Source of the DNA: Candidatus Woesearchaeota archaeon
GTDB lineage: Archaea; Nanobdellota; Nanobdellia; Woesearchaeales; CG1-02-33-12
Direction of reading: 5' to 3'
NCBI GenBank assembly: GCA_003561825.1
Contig: PWVO01000004.1
Location: 1-7,499 of the forward strand
Length of the DNA stretch: 7,499 bases
The position numbers were made by a program, and so were the translations under genes. This document shows positions 1 to 4,904 of the stretch, one piece after another. A model generated the notes under the pieces. That model saw only the letters and a list, made by a program, of their open reading frames with translations, ran no database searches and was not told the origin of the DNA. Positions within the stretch are counted from its first letter, which is position 1; each line of letters starts with the position of its first letter.

Positions 1-268
1 CAGAAGCAGAAACAATAATCTTCTGTATCTTATTGGCTTTCTCCTGCATTTCTTGATTGTTGTCTTTATTAATCCCTGAAAAAATTTCAGCAATCTCCTC
101 CTTAATTCCAGCCTTTGCAATAAACTCCCTGTATGCCCCAGCGCCGATTACAAACCCCTGAGGCACAGAAACTCCGCCTCTGAAAATCTCCCCCAGGCTT
201 GCAGCCTTTTTTCCTAAAACCAAAGCATCATCCTTTGATATGTCCTTAAGCCATGAAACAAAACTCAT
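1..268 (-). CDS. ppsA: Phosphoenolpyruvate synthase, N-terminal fragment (cut by window edge)
   Basis: PEP synthase (pyruvate, water dikinase) converts pyruvate and ATP to PEP, AMP and phosphate, the entry step of gluconeogenesis, in the cytosol. Only the first 89 residues are visible; the gene runs off the left edge. Residues 15-41 match the start of the PEP synthase/PPDK ATP-binding domain: GKKAASLGE (19-27) corresponds to the family's GGKxASLGE with the nucleotide-binding lysine (K21) kept, then GVSVPQGFVI (32-41) corresponds to the usual G-x-x-VPxGFVIT, followed by AYREF. The second glycine of GGK is a lysine here. The ATG at 266-268 is chosen because GGGGTG (plus-strand 275-280) lies 6 nt upstream and a TATA box (311-320) about 47 nt upstream, giving a short leader. 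PPDK or another PEP-utilising dikinase is possible because later domains are not visible, but the start motif and archaeal setting favour PEP synthase. Confidence 0.85.
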   Translation of the reverse strand, partial: MSFVSWLKDISKDDALVLGKKAASLGEIFRGGVSVPQGFVIGAGAYREFIAKAGIKEEIAEIFSGINKDNNQEMQEKANKIQKIIVSAS

Positions 269-310
269 TATCAGCACCCCTTGCTTTTTGTATTCTGTGG
301 TAGGATTATT

Positions 311-320
311 TTATATAAAC
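311..320 (-). promoter_or_regulatory. TATA box of the PEP synthase gene
   Basis: Read on the minus strand this is GTTTATATAA, a near-ideal archaeal TATA box, preceded by a purine-rich AAAAG stretch that could serve as BRE. It is centred about 47 nt upstream of the ATG at 268. This predicts a leader of roughly 20 nt carrying the GGGGTG ribosome-binding site at 275-280. It is divergent from, and about 55 bp away from, the TATA box of the membrane-protein gene. Confidence 0.7.
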
Positions 321-370
321 CTTTTCTTTTTTCCCTCTAAACCTAAAATCAGGCCTGAAAATTAAAAAAA

Positions 371-378
371 TTTATAAA
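371..378 (+). promoter_or_regulatory. TATA box of the small membrane protein gene
   Basis: TTTATAAA sits directly after an A-rich run. A transcription start about 25 nt downstream (near 400) would give a leader of about 35 nt holding a small hairpin (AGCTG-TTTT-CAGCT, 404-417) and the GAGGTG ribosome-binding site (424-429). Confidence 0.65.
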
Positions 379-403
379 TGCCTGTGCAAATATTATTAAA
401 AAA

Positions 404-417
404 AGCTGTTTTCAGCT
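404..417 (+). repeat. Leader hairpin AGCTG-TTTT-CAGCT
   Basis: A perfect 5-bp inverted repeat with a four-T loop lies between the predicted transcription start (about 400) and the GAGGTG site at 424-429. It would sit at the extreme 5' end of the mRNA and could stabilise the end or act as a small operator. It is short enough to arise by chance. Confidence 0.35.
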
Positions 418-434
418 GAAAAAGAGGTGCAAAA

Positions 435-791
435 ATGAGTCAAAAAGTAGGAGAGATTTCTTTTATTTTAGGAGTAGTCCTTGCAGTGCTTATAGGGCTT
501 GTAGGGAATTACCTTGGCGATTTTCAGCAGATTTTGATATCCCTGCTGATTGTGTTTGGCCTTATTGTAGGATTTTTGAACATAGAGAAAAAGCAGAAGA
601 AAGACTTTGTGATGATGGCAGTGGCTCTTATCTTAGTCGCGTTTGCAGGCGGCGGCTCATTGGCATTAGAAGAAGTAATAGGGATAGGCCCTTTCCTTGC
701 AGGAATTTTTAATGCTATCATGGCATTTGTAGTTCCAGCAACAATTGTGGTAATTTTGAAAGAGATTTATGCGCTTGCAAAAGTAAAATAA
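435..791 (+). CDS. Small four-helix membrane protein of unknown function
   Basis: I do not recognise a named family. The 118 residues form four hydrophobic helices: about 8-28, 31-50, 58-78 and 84-111. The basic loop EKKQKK (51-56) and the lysine-containing C terminus (KVK) suggest, by the positive-inside rule, that both ends face the cytoplasm. Helix 3 has a GGG (72-74), and helix 4 has a proline (P101) in its middle, which may kink it. No cleavable signal peptide, cysteine pair or catalytic motif is visible. The ATG at 435 is supported by GAGGTG (424-429) 5 nt upstream and a TATA box at 371-378. The gene has its own promoter and a T-tract terminator after it, so it is probably monocistronic. 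A role as an accessory or envelope component cannot be refined from sequence. Confidence 0.8.
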   Translation: MSQKVGEISFILGVVLAVLIGLVGNYLGDFQQILISLLIVFGLIVGFLNIEKKQKKDFVMMAVALILVAFAGGGSLALEEVIGIGPFLAGIFNAIMAFVVPATIVVILKEIYALAKVK

Positions 792-798
792 ACTCTGT

Positions 799-838
799 TC
801 TTTTTTTATTTTTTATCAATTCTTCTTAATTTTTTTCT
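799..838 (+). terminator. T-tract terminator after the membrane protein gene
   Basis: Starting 8 nt after the TAA are two T-rich stretches, TTTTTTTATTTTTT (801-814) and another run at 830-837, with no stable stem before them. This is the usual form of archaeal intrinsic termination. Confidence 0.6.
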
Positions 839-860
839 TTTCAATTGTTTTCTTAGAAAA

Positions 861-870
861 ATATTTAAAC
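861..870 (+). promoter_or_regulatory. TATA box of the flavoprotein-aldolase operon
   Basis: ATATTTAAAC, preceded by GAAAA, is centred about 29 nt upstream of the ATG at 895. No Shine-Dalgarno sequence lies between them, so the transcript is predicted to be leaderless or nearly so. A very similar box (CTATTTAAAC) drives the lysine-rich gene at 3061-3070. Confidence 0.65.
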
Positions 871-894
871 AGCAGAGTTTAACATGAAATCAGA

Positions 895-1455
895 ATGAAG
901 ATAATCGGCATAAGCGGCTCGCCCCGCAAAGACGGCAATAACGAAAGAATAATAGATTATGTTCTAGACATAGCAAAGCAAAAGGGATTTATAACAGGAA
1001 GGATTTTCCTGTCCGAATACAAAGTTGAGGGATGCACAGACTGCGGCCTTTGCAAAAGCAAAAAAGAATGCGCAATAAAAGATGATGCATCAAAGCTCCT
1101 TGCTCTTATCGAGGATGCTGATGCAATAATTGTAAGCAGCCCGGTTTATTTCGGTTCTGTAAGCTCACAGCTAAAGGCATTCTTCGACAGGACAATTGTC
1201 CTGAGAAGAGCAGGCTTCCTTCTCAAAAACAAAATCGGCGCAGCAATTTCAGTAGGAGGCTCAAGAAACGGCGGCCAGGAAAAAACCATCGAGGCCATGC
1301 ACGCATGGATGAACATTCATGGCATGGCAATAGTCGGAGATGGAAGCCATTTCGGCGGCATAGTCCAGAAGCCTTTTGAGGAAGACAATGTAGGCATAAG
1401 GACAGTGAAAGACACAATTTACAAAGCATGTGATTTTCTTGAGCTTATGAAATGA
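895..1455 (+). CDS. Iron-sulfur flavoprotein / NADPH-dependent FMN reductase family
   Basis: This is a flavodoxin-fold redox protein of 186 residues that should bind FMN and a [4Fe-4S] cluster and act as a cytosolic electron-transfer protein or quinone/oxygen-species reductase; the natural partner cannot be read from sequence. The FMN phosphate loop is GSPRKDGNN (8-16). The compact cysteine motif C47-x2-C50-x2-C53-x5-C59 matches archaeal Isf proteins (CX2CX2CX4-7C). SPVYFGSVSSQLKAFFDR (82-99) is the typical second flavin-binding segment, and GGSRNGGQE (121-129) the third. ATG 895 is chosen because an ATG at 884 runs into a stop after four codons and the TATA box is about 29 nt away, fitting a leaderless start. 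The stop overlaps an in-frame ATG of the aldolase ORF (ATGA, 1452-1455), so the two genes are almost certainly co-transcribed. Confidence 0.88.
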   Translation: MKIIGISGSPRKDGNNERIIDYVLDIAKQKGFITGRIFLSEYKVEGCTDCGLCKSKKECAIKDDASKLLALIEDADAIIVSSPVYFGSVSSQLKAFFDRTIVLRRAGFLLKNKIGAAISVGGSRNGGQEKTIEAMHAWMNIHGMAIVGDGSHFGGIVQKPFEEDNVGIRTVKDTIYKACDFLELMK

Positions 1456-1472
1456 GATTGCTTGGCAAAAAA

Positions 1473-1478
1473 GAGGTG
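1473..1478 (+). promoter_or_regulatory. Shine-Dalgarno GAGGTG deciding a TTG start for the aldolase
   Basis: GAGGTG is identical to the site used by the gene at 435 and contained in the one used at 3134. It stands exactly 6 nt before an in-frame TTG (1485-1487). The ATG at 1452 has no such site. Within an operon a leadered start is expected, so this argues for TTG as the initiation codon. Confidence 0.6.
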
Positions 1479-1484
1479 GTTCAA

Positions 1485-2276
1485 TTGAGAAAAAACATTA
1501 AGCGCAGCATCTTGCATAAAGGAAAATTATTGCTTCTAGCATATGACCAGGGCATAGAGCACGGGCCAGCAGACTTCAATCTTGAAAACATAAGCCCTGA
1601 AAAAATTATAGCAATTGCAGAAAAAGGAAAATATACAGGCATAATACTCCATCATGGCGTAGCAGAAAAATACTATGACCCTAAAAAATGCAAAGTGCCT
1701 CTTGTAATCAAGCTTAATGGAAAAACAAATATCGCGAAAAAAGAGCCGCTTTCACTTCAGGTCTGCTCTGTAAAAAGAGCAGTCTCGCTCGGGGCAAGCG
1801 CCTTGGGCTATACCATCTACCCAGGATCAGAAAACGAGCATCTCATGTTCAGTGAGCTTGGCAGAATAGTCGAAGAAGCCCGGAGTTCAGCAATCCCTGT
1901 AATAGTCTGGGCATACCCCCGGGGAAAGCACATCCGCGACCAGAACTCAACAGAAACAGTCGCATATGCAGCGAGAGTTGCCCTTGAGCTGGGCGCTGAC
2001 ATTGTCAAAGTAAATTACAACGGAGATCCAGAAGGCCTTAAATGGGTTGTAAAGTCAGCTGGAAAAGCCAGGATAATTGCTGCAGGAGGATCAAAGCTCT
2101 CTGACAGTGAGCTGCTGGCCAATGTGCATGAGATAATGAATGCAGGCGGATGCGGACTTGCAATAGGCAGAAATGTCTGGCAGCACCCAGATCCTCTTAA
2201 AATATCAAAAGCACTTGCAGAGATTGTTTTTAACAGCGCAGCTCCGGAAAAAGCAGCCAGGCATCTTCAGCCATAG
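1485..2276 (+). CDS. Archaeal class I fructose-1,6-bisphosphate aldolase (DhnA/FbaB type)
   Basis: This enzyme cleaves or forms fructose 1,6-bisphosphate from glyceraldehyde-3-phosphate and dihydroxyacetone phosphate through a lysine Schiff base in a TIM barrel. Counting from the longer ORF's ATG at 1452, LLAYDQGIEHGPADF (28-42) matches the archaeal aldolase signature with the conserved aspartate D32, KLNGKTN (87-93) and GYTIYPGS (119-126) follow, WAYPRG (153-158) carries the catalytic tyrosine Y155, and ELGADIVK ends in K186, aligned with the Schiff-base lysine of the Thermoproteus tenax enzyme. GGSK (212-215) and AIGRNVWQ form the phosphate-binding end. The AYDHG histidine is Q33 here. The start is set at TTG 1485 because of the GAGGTG 6 nt upstream and because homologues have about 16-20 residues before LLAYD; ATG 1452, giving 274 residues, is the alternative. 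The related archaeal ADH synthase is less likely because GPADF and KLNGKT are aldolase-like. The 3' end overlaps the opposing methyltransferase gene by 10 nt. Confidence 0.9.
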   Translation: MRKNIKRSILHKGKLLLLAYDQGIEHGPADFNLENISPEKIIAIAEKGKYTGIILHHGVAEKYYDPKKCKVPLVIKLNGKTNIAKKEPLSLQVCSVKRAVSLGASALGYTIYPGSENEHLMFSELGRIVEEARSSAIPVIVWAYPRGKHIRDQNSTETVAYAARVALELGADIVKVNYNGDPEGLKWVVKSAGKARIIAAGGSKLSDSELLANVHEIMNAGGCGLAIGRNVWQHPDPLKISKALAEIVFNSAAPEKAARHLQP

Positions 2277-2902
2277 CCGAATCTCCCCCTGAGCGGAACA
2301 AACGAAAAACTGCCGAGAGACTCTTTCTTTAGTATATTTTTATTTTTTATTGCCTTTATCATTTCATATCCCCCGTATCTCGAAACAGGGGCTACAATTA
2401 TCCCATTATCATTAAGCTGCCTGATAAGCGCAGGCGGAATCTTCGGGCATCCTGCACTCACGATTATCTTGTCATATGGGGCTTCTTTTTCATACCCAAG
2501 AGACCCGTCTGAATTCACAACATAAGCATTATTAATCCCTGTTTTATCCAGGTTTTTTCTTGCAGTGTCAGCAAGACCAGGGATTATCTCAACAGCATAA
2601 ACCACTTTTGCAATTCTTGACATCAATGCAGCAGCATATCCTGATCCAGCCCCAATTTCAAGAACCTTGTCATTATCCTTAAGCTCGAGAGCATTAATCA
2701 TTATCATTACAGTAGTTGGCTGAGAGATAGTCTGGCCATCCCCTATTGGCAGAGGATAATCTGAATAAGCCTCATCTTTCAGGTCTTCAGGCACAAAATT
2801 CTCCCTCGGAATTTCCATAAAAGCTTCAATAAGCCTTTTGTCGCTTATGATCCTTCTGTTGATCCATGCAGATGCAAGAGATTTTTTGTTTTCTTCAATC
2901 AT
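2267..2902 (-). CDS. pcm: Protein-L-isoaspartate O-methyltransferase
   Basis: Pcm transfers a methyl group from S-adenosylmethionine to L-isoaspartyl residues, starting repair of aged or damaged proteins in the cytosol. The 211-residue length is normal. The family hallmarks appear in order: an N-terminal helix region with IPRENFVPE (31-39), the substrate-side motif IGDGQTISQP (53-62), SAM motif I VLEIGAGSGYAAAL (80-93), VYAVEI (101-106) as motif post-I, SDGSLG (131-136), the segment PYDKIIVSAG (142-151), and the C-terminal FVPLRGRFG (201-209). The ATG at 2900-2902 has no ribosome-binding site, but a TATA-like box is centred about 27 nt upstream, so it is probably leaderless. It converges on the aldolase with a 10-nt overlap (2267-2276) and no terminator space. 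It diverges from the lysine-rich gene across a 231-nt intergenic region containing two related palindromes. Confidence 0.93.
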   Translation of the reverse strand: MIEENKKSLASAWINRRIISDKRLIEAFMEIPRENFVPEDLKDEAYSDYPLPIGDGQTISQPTTVMIMINALELKDNDKVLEIGAGSGYAAALMSRIAKVVYAVEIIPGLADTARKNLDKTGINNAYVVNSDGSLGYEKEAPYDKIIVSAGCPKIPPALIRQLNDNGIIVAPVSRYGGYEMIKAIKNKNILKKESLGSFSFVPLRGRFGYG

Positions 2903-2922
2903 TCTAAATGCAAATGCGCTCC

Positions 2923-2935
2923 AAAATATTAATTT
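2923..2935 (-). promoter_or_regulatory. TATA-like box of the isoaspartate methyltransferase gene
   Basis: On the minus strand this reads AAATTAATATTTT, centred about 27 nt upstream of the ATG at 2902. With no Shine-Dalgarno site at normal spacing, this predicts a leaderless mRNA. A 15-nt palindrome (2947-2961) lies just upstream of the box, in an activator- or repressor-like position. Confidence 0.5.
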
Positions 2936-2946
2936 TTCGCTTTAAT

Positions 2947-2961
2947 TTTCTCGACGAGAAA
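2947..2961. promoter_or_regulatory. Palindrome 1, TTTCTCG-A-CGAGAAA (putative operator)
   Basis: Seven perfectly paired bases flank a central A. It sits about 25 bp upstream of the methyltransferase TATA box. A second, shorter site with the same CTCG-N-CGAG core and the same right half (CGAGAA) lies 72 bp away at 3022-3032. I infer a dimeric transcription factor site; no cognate regulator is visible in the window. Confidence 0.45.
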
Positions 2962-3021
2962 TTTAACCATAAATCTTTTTTGTTTTTTTAAAATAATTTT
3001 TCTAAAAAAAATAAAAAAATC

Positions 3022-3032
3022 CTCGGCGAGAA
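3022..3032. promoter_or_regulatory. Palindrome 2, CTCG-G-CGAG(AA) (putative operator)
   Basis: The core is CTCG-G-CGAG followed by AA, matching palindrome 1 at all positions of CTCG-N-CGAGAA except the central base. It is centred about 40 bp upstream of the TATA box of the lysine-rich gene. The GC-rich core stands out from the very AT-rich spacer around it. Confidence 0.42.
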
Positions 3033-3060
3033 TCACTTTCCAGCGCAATAAAATAGAAAA

Positions 3061-3070
3061 CTATTTAAAC
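3061..3070 (+). promoter_or_regulatory. TATA box of the lysine-rich mini-protein gene
   Basis: CTATTTAAAC resembles the box at 861-870. The predicted transcription start near 3092 leaves a leader of about 40 nt that contains the extended Shine-Dalgarno GAGAGGTGA (3118-3126). The box overlaps a 6-bp inverted repeat, AAATAG-AAAA-CTATTT (3051-3066). Confidence 0.6.
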
Positions 3071-3133
3071 AATCAAATAAAAATTAAAATTAAGTATTTT
3101 GAAAAAAAATAAATTCCGAGAGGTGAAAAAATA

Positions 3134-3256
3134 ATGGCTGCAAAAAAGAAGAAGACAGTTAAGAAAAAAACTGCCAAGAAGAAAGCAACAAAGAAGAAGC
3201 CTGCTAAAAAGAAGGCAGTAAAAAAGAAGAAAACAGCAAAGAAGAAAAAGAGATAA
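3134..3256 (+). CDS. Lysine-repeat mini-protein (histone-tail-like, 40 residues)
   Basis: This short ORF encodes 40 residues, of which 24 are lysine and one arginine; the rest are nearly all Ala, Thr and Val with one Pro. It is built of about seven tandem units of KKK-x-x (KKKTV, KKKTA, KKKAT, KKKPA, KKKAV, then KKKKTA and KKKKR). There are no acidic, aromatic or large hydrophobic residues besides valine, so it should be disordered and strongly cationic, resembling the C-terminal tail of histone H1 or bacterial Hc1/AlgP-type tails. Binding to DNA or RNA is inferred from composition only. It is supported as a gene by a TATA box (3061-3070), an extended Shine-Dalgarno GAGAGGTGA (3118-3126) 7 nt before the ATG, and a hairpin terminator 12 nt after the stop. 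A strong ribosome-binding site plus terminator suggests high expression. A ribosomal-protein tail fragment is a less likely reading because nothing upstream is in frame. Confidence 0.75.
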   Translation: MAAKKKKTVKKKTAKKKATKKKPAKKKAVKKKKTAKKKKR

Positions 3257-3268
3257 GTTCTTGTTCTT

Positions 3269-3308
3269 ATGCCCTTATCATCGAGAAGGGCATTTTATTT
3301 TTTTATTT
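3269..3308 (+). terminator. Hairpin plus T-tract terminator of the lysine-rich gene
   Basis: A perfect 8-bp stem, ATGCCCTT (3269-3276) pairing with AAGGGCAT (3286-3293), has a 9-nt loop and is followed at once by a T-rich run reaching beyond 3305. It begins 12 nt after the TAA of the lysine-rich gene. The T-run is on the plus-strand side only, so it terminates rightward transcription. Its form is that of a bacterial factor-independent terminator. Confidence 0.75.
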
Positions 3309-3512
3309 TTGAAATTTCTTTCATCATGTTGAGATTTTTGAAACGCAGCATAATTTTTTCTCCTGTAAAAATCCAAAAAAACCTTTCCTGCCCTATTGCC
3401 TGTTGCTAAGATCCTGCATTAAGCATCTTTGAGTTTAGTAAGTGATTTTTTTTGTACACATAAGAAAATTTTTGATGAGAAAGTATAATAACCAGAAAAA
3501 ACACTGCAAAGC

Positions 3513-4793
3513 CTAAATAAAATCATTAAGGCCTTTCTGCATTGCAGCAGGCTTTGCATTAGCTGCTTTAGGAATGTTTTTTTCCTGAACCTCTTCTCCG
3601 GGAAAGACTGGATACCCGTATTCGCCGTCATAGCCCGGGATTATTTTTATCTTTCCCTGCCTGTTCTCCATTATCATATCAGCTATTTTTTCAGAAGAAA
3701 TTTTTTTAAGCACATCATAAGAAGTGCTGAGCATAACATCCATCTCTGTCCTTTCAGAATTTACAAGGCCATTGTATTCCTTCCATATTTTGTTTGATGC
3801 TATTCCGAAGCCCAAAAGTTTTGAAAGAACCTCTGACAGTGGAATCATTTTCCTGAAAGGCACAGAATTTTTAGGCACAAAGCCATTTGGCCTGTCAGCA
3901 AGCTCCTCAACCCTGTGAAGAACACCTATTGTAAGCATTTTTCCGCATACAGGGCATACATTATTCACTTTCTTTGCCTCTTCAGGAGTCATTTTGATGC
4001 CGCAGTTCCTGTGCCCGTCAAAATGATATTTTCCGTAACCGGGGTCAACTTCAACAGTTTCAGTGAAACCTTCTTTTGTCTTGAGAGCATTTATCAAAGC
4101 ATCATAGCTTAGCTTCTTGAATTCAAAAATATTGCACTCTCTGCCTATTCTCCACGGCCAGAAAGAATGCGAGTCAGAGTTGCTCACTAAGCTGTACTTG
4201 TCAAGAGAGCTTAATCGCCAGTTCATCTCAGGGTCAGAGCTCAGCCCTGTCTCAAGAGCATGGATATGCTTAGACTGGTCTTTGAAGCACTGCTCAACAC
4301 TGTCAAACCCTGAGCTTGACCCAAAAAGCCCGAACCATGGAGTCCAGACATGCGCAGGGATTATCTCAGTAGAAGCATCAATCTCTTTTGCCATCTCAAC
4401 AAACTCAGGGCATTTAATCCCAAAAATAGGCCTTCCGTCGTAATCAACCCTGCCGAAGCGCTTAAGCATCTCTGTTATCTGCTCTGCTATCTCAAAAGAC
4501 TTTGCAAGAAGAACAAGATGGACTTTTCTTCCTTTTCCGTCCTGGCTGTACATCAGTGAGATCTCGCCCTGAAGAACAAAATTAAAGCCGGTCTTTGTCT
4601 TAAGTATGCCTGTGCCGTCATCTTCAAGCGAGGCTTTAAGCTCAGACATCCATTCCGGATGCGTAAAATCCCCTGTACCAAGAAGATTAAGGCCCTTTAT
4701 CCTTGCATAATTCTCAAGATTCTCAACATTGAGCTCTTTTGAAGTTGCCCTGCTGTGCCTTGAGTGAAGGTGCAGGTCTGAAATTATTCTCAT
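3513..4793 (-). CDS. endoQ: Endonuclease Q (PHP-domain DNA repair nuclease) with C-terminal PIP-box-like tail
   Basis: EndoQ nicks DNA 5' of deaminated bases (uracil, hypoxanthine, xanthine) and AP sites, opening a repair route found mainly in archaea. From ATG 4793 the protein has 426 residues, the usual size. The PHP metal-site motifs are DLHLHSRHSRATS (6-18; H8, H10), GTGDFTHPEW (39-48; D42, H45), LQGEIS (74-79; E77), PAHVWTPWFG (146-155; H148) and SNSDSHSF (204-211; D207, H209). A zinc-finger follows: GHRNC (H261, C264) with CPVC (C280, C283), then the conserved LHRVEELADRP. The last eight residues, QKGLNDFI, fit a PCNA-interacting motif (QxxLxxF plus hydrophobic). The ORF could be extended to a TTG at 4805, but a TATA box centred 26 nt before 4793 makes the ATG the leaderless start, and EndoQ homologues begin with M-R-I just before the DLHxHS motif. 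It diverges from the toxin-antitoxin pair. Confidence 0.92.
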   Translation of the reverse strand: MRIISDLHLHSRHSRATSKELNVENLENYARIKGLNLLGTGDFTHPEWMSELKASLEDDGTGILKTKTGFNFVLQGEISLMYSQDGKGRKVHLVLLAKSFEIAEQITEMLKRFGRVDYDGRPIFGIKCPEFVEMAKEIDASTEIIPAHVWTPWFGLFGSSSGFDSVEQCFKDQSKHIHALETGLSSDPEMNWRLSSLDKYSLVSNSDSHSFWPWRIGRECNIFEFKKLSYDALINALKTKEGFTETVEVDPGYGKYHFDGHRNCGIKMTPEEAKKVNNVCPVCGKMLTIGVLHRVEELADRPNGFVPKNSVPFRKMIPLSEVLSKLLGFGIASNKIWKEYNGLVNSERTEMDVMLSTSYDVLKKISSEKIADMIMENRQGKIKIIPGYDGEYGYPVFPGEEVQEKNIPKAANAKPAAMQKGLNDFI

Positions 4794-4814
4794 CCAGAAT
4801 CGCAATAGAACTGA

Positions 4815-4825
4815 CTATAAAAAAC
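4815..4825 (-). promoter_or_regulatory. TATA box of the endonuclease Q gene
   Basis: GTTTTTTATAG on the minus strand is centred about 26 nt upstream of the ATG at 4793. This fixes the start: the TTG at 4805 would lie upstream of the expected transcription start. No ribosome-binding site is present, so the mRNA is probably leaderless. Confidence 0.6.
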
Positions 4826-4875
4826 TTGCGATGAAGCCAAAAACATTAATTTTTTGAATTCCATTTCAGAAAAGC

Positions 4876-4882
4876 TTAAATA
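4876..4882 (+). promoter_or_regulatory. TATA box of the toxin-antitoxin operon
   Basis: TTAAATA, within AAAAGCTTAAATAG (the AAAAG upstream could be BRE), is centred about 26 nt before the antitoxin ATG at 4905, so transcription should start at or next to the start codon. No Shine-Dalgarno is seen. Confidence 0.6.
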
Positions 4883-4884
4883 GA

Positions 4885-4901
4885 AGTAAGATAATCTTAC
4901 T
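4885..4901. promoter_or_regulatory. Perfect 17-bp palindrome, putative autoregulatory operator
   Basis: AGTAAGATAATCTTACT is a perfect inverted repeat of 8 bp around a central A. It fills the space between the TATA box and the antitoxin ATG, where a bound protein would block the transcription start. AbrB-type antitoxins commonly bind palindromes in their own promoters, so self-repression by the antitoxin or the toxin-antitoxin complex is the natural inference. Confidence 0.7.
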
Positions 4902-4904
4902 ATC

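Noticed and set aside
524..721. Minus-strand 65-residue ORF opposite the membrane protein.
   Set aside because: It is a shadow of the hydrophobic coding strand and has no ribosome-binding site or promoter.
884..898. ATG at 884 as the flavoprotein start.
   Set aside because: It is in another frame and meets TGA after four codons.
3134..3256. The lysine-rich stretch as a simple A/G-rich repeat with no coding role.
   Set aside because: The promoter, GAGAGGTGA site, clean start and stop, varied Ala/Thr/Val/Pro codons and a terminator all point to a gene.
3295..3351. Minus-strand 18-residue ORF (MLRFKNLNMMKEIS...) with GGAG upstream.
   Set aside because: It ends inside the T-run of the hairpin terminator, has no TATA box or recognised similarity, and its sequence is just AT-rich drift.
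3419..3631. Minus-strand 70-residue ORF overlapping the end of EndoQ.
   Set aside because: Most of it is an out-of-frame shadow of the EndoQ coding region, with no promoter or plausible protein features.
3724..4559. Several plus-strand ORFs of 64-108 residues inside the EndoQ gene.
   Set aside because: They lie antisense to a well-supported gene with intact catalytic motifs and show no domains of their own.
4794..4805. EndoQ start at the TTG (plus-strand 4803-4805), giving 430 residues.
   Set aside because: A TATA box centred near 4819 places the transcription start at about 4793, downstream of this TTG, and homologues begin at the M-R-I before DLHLHS.
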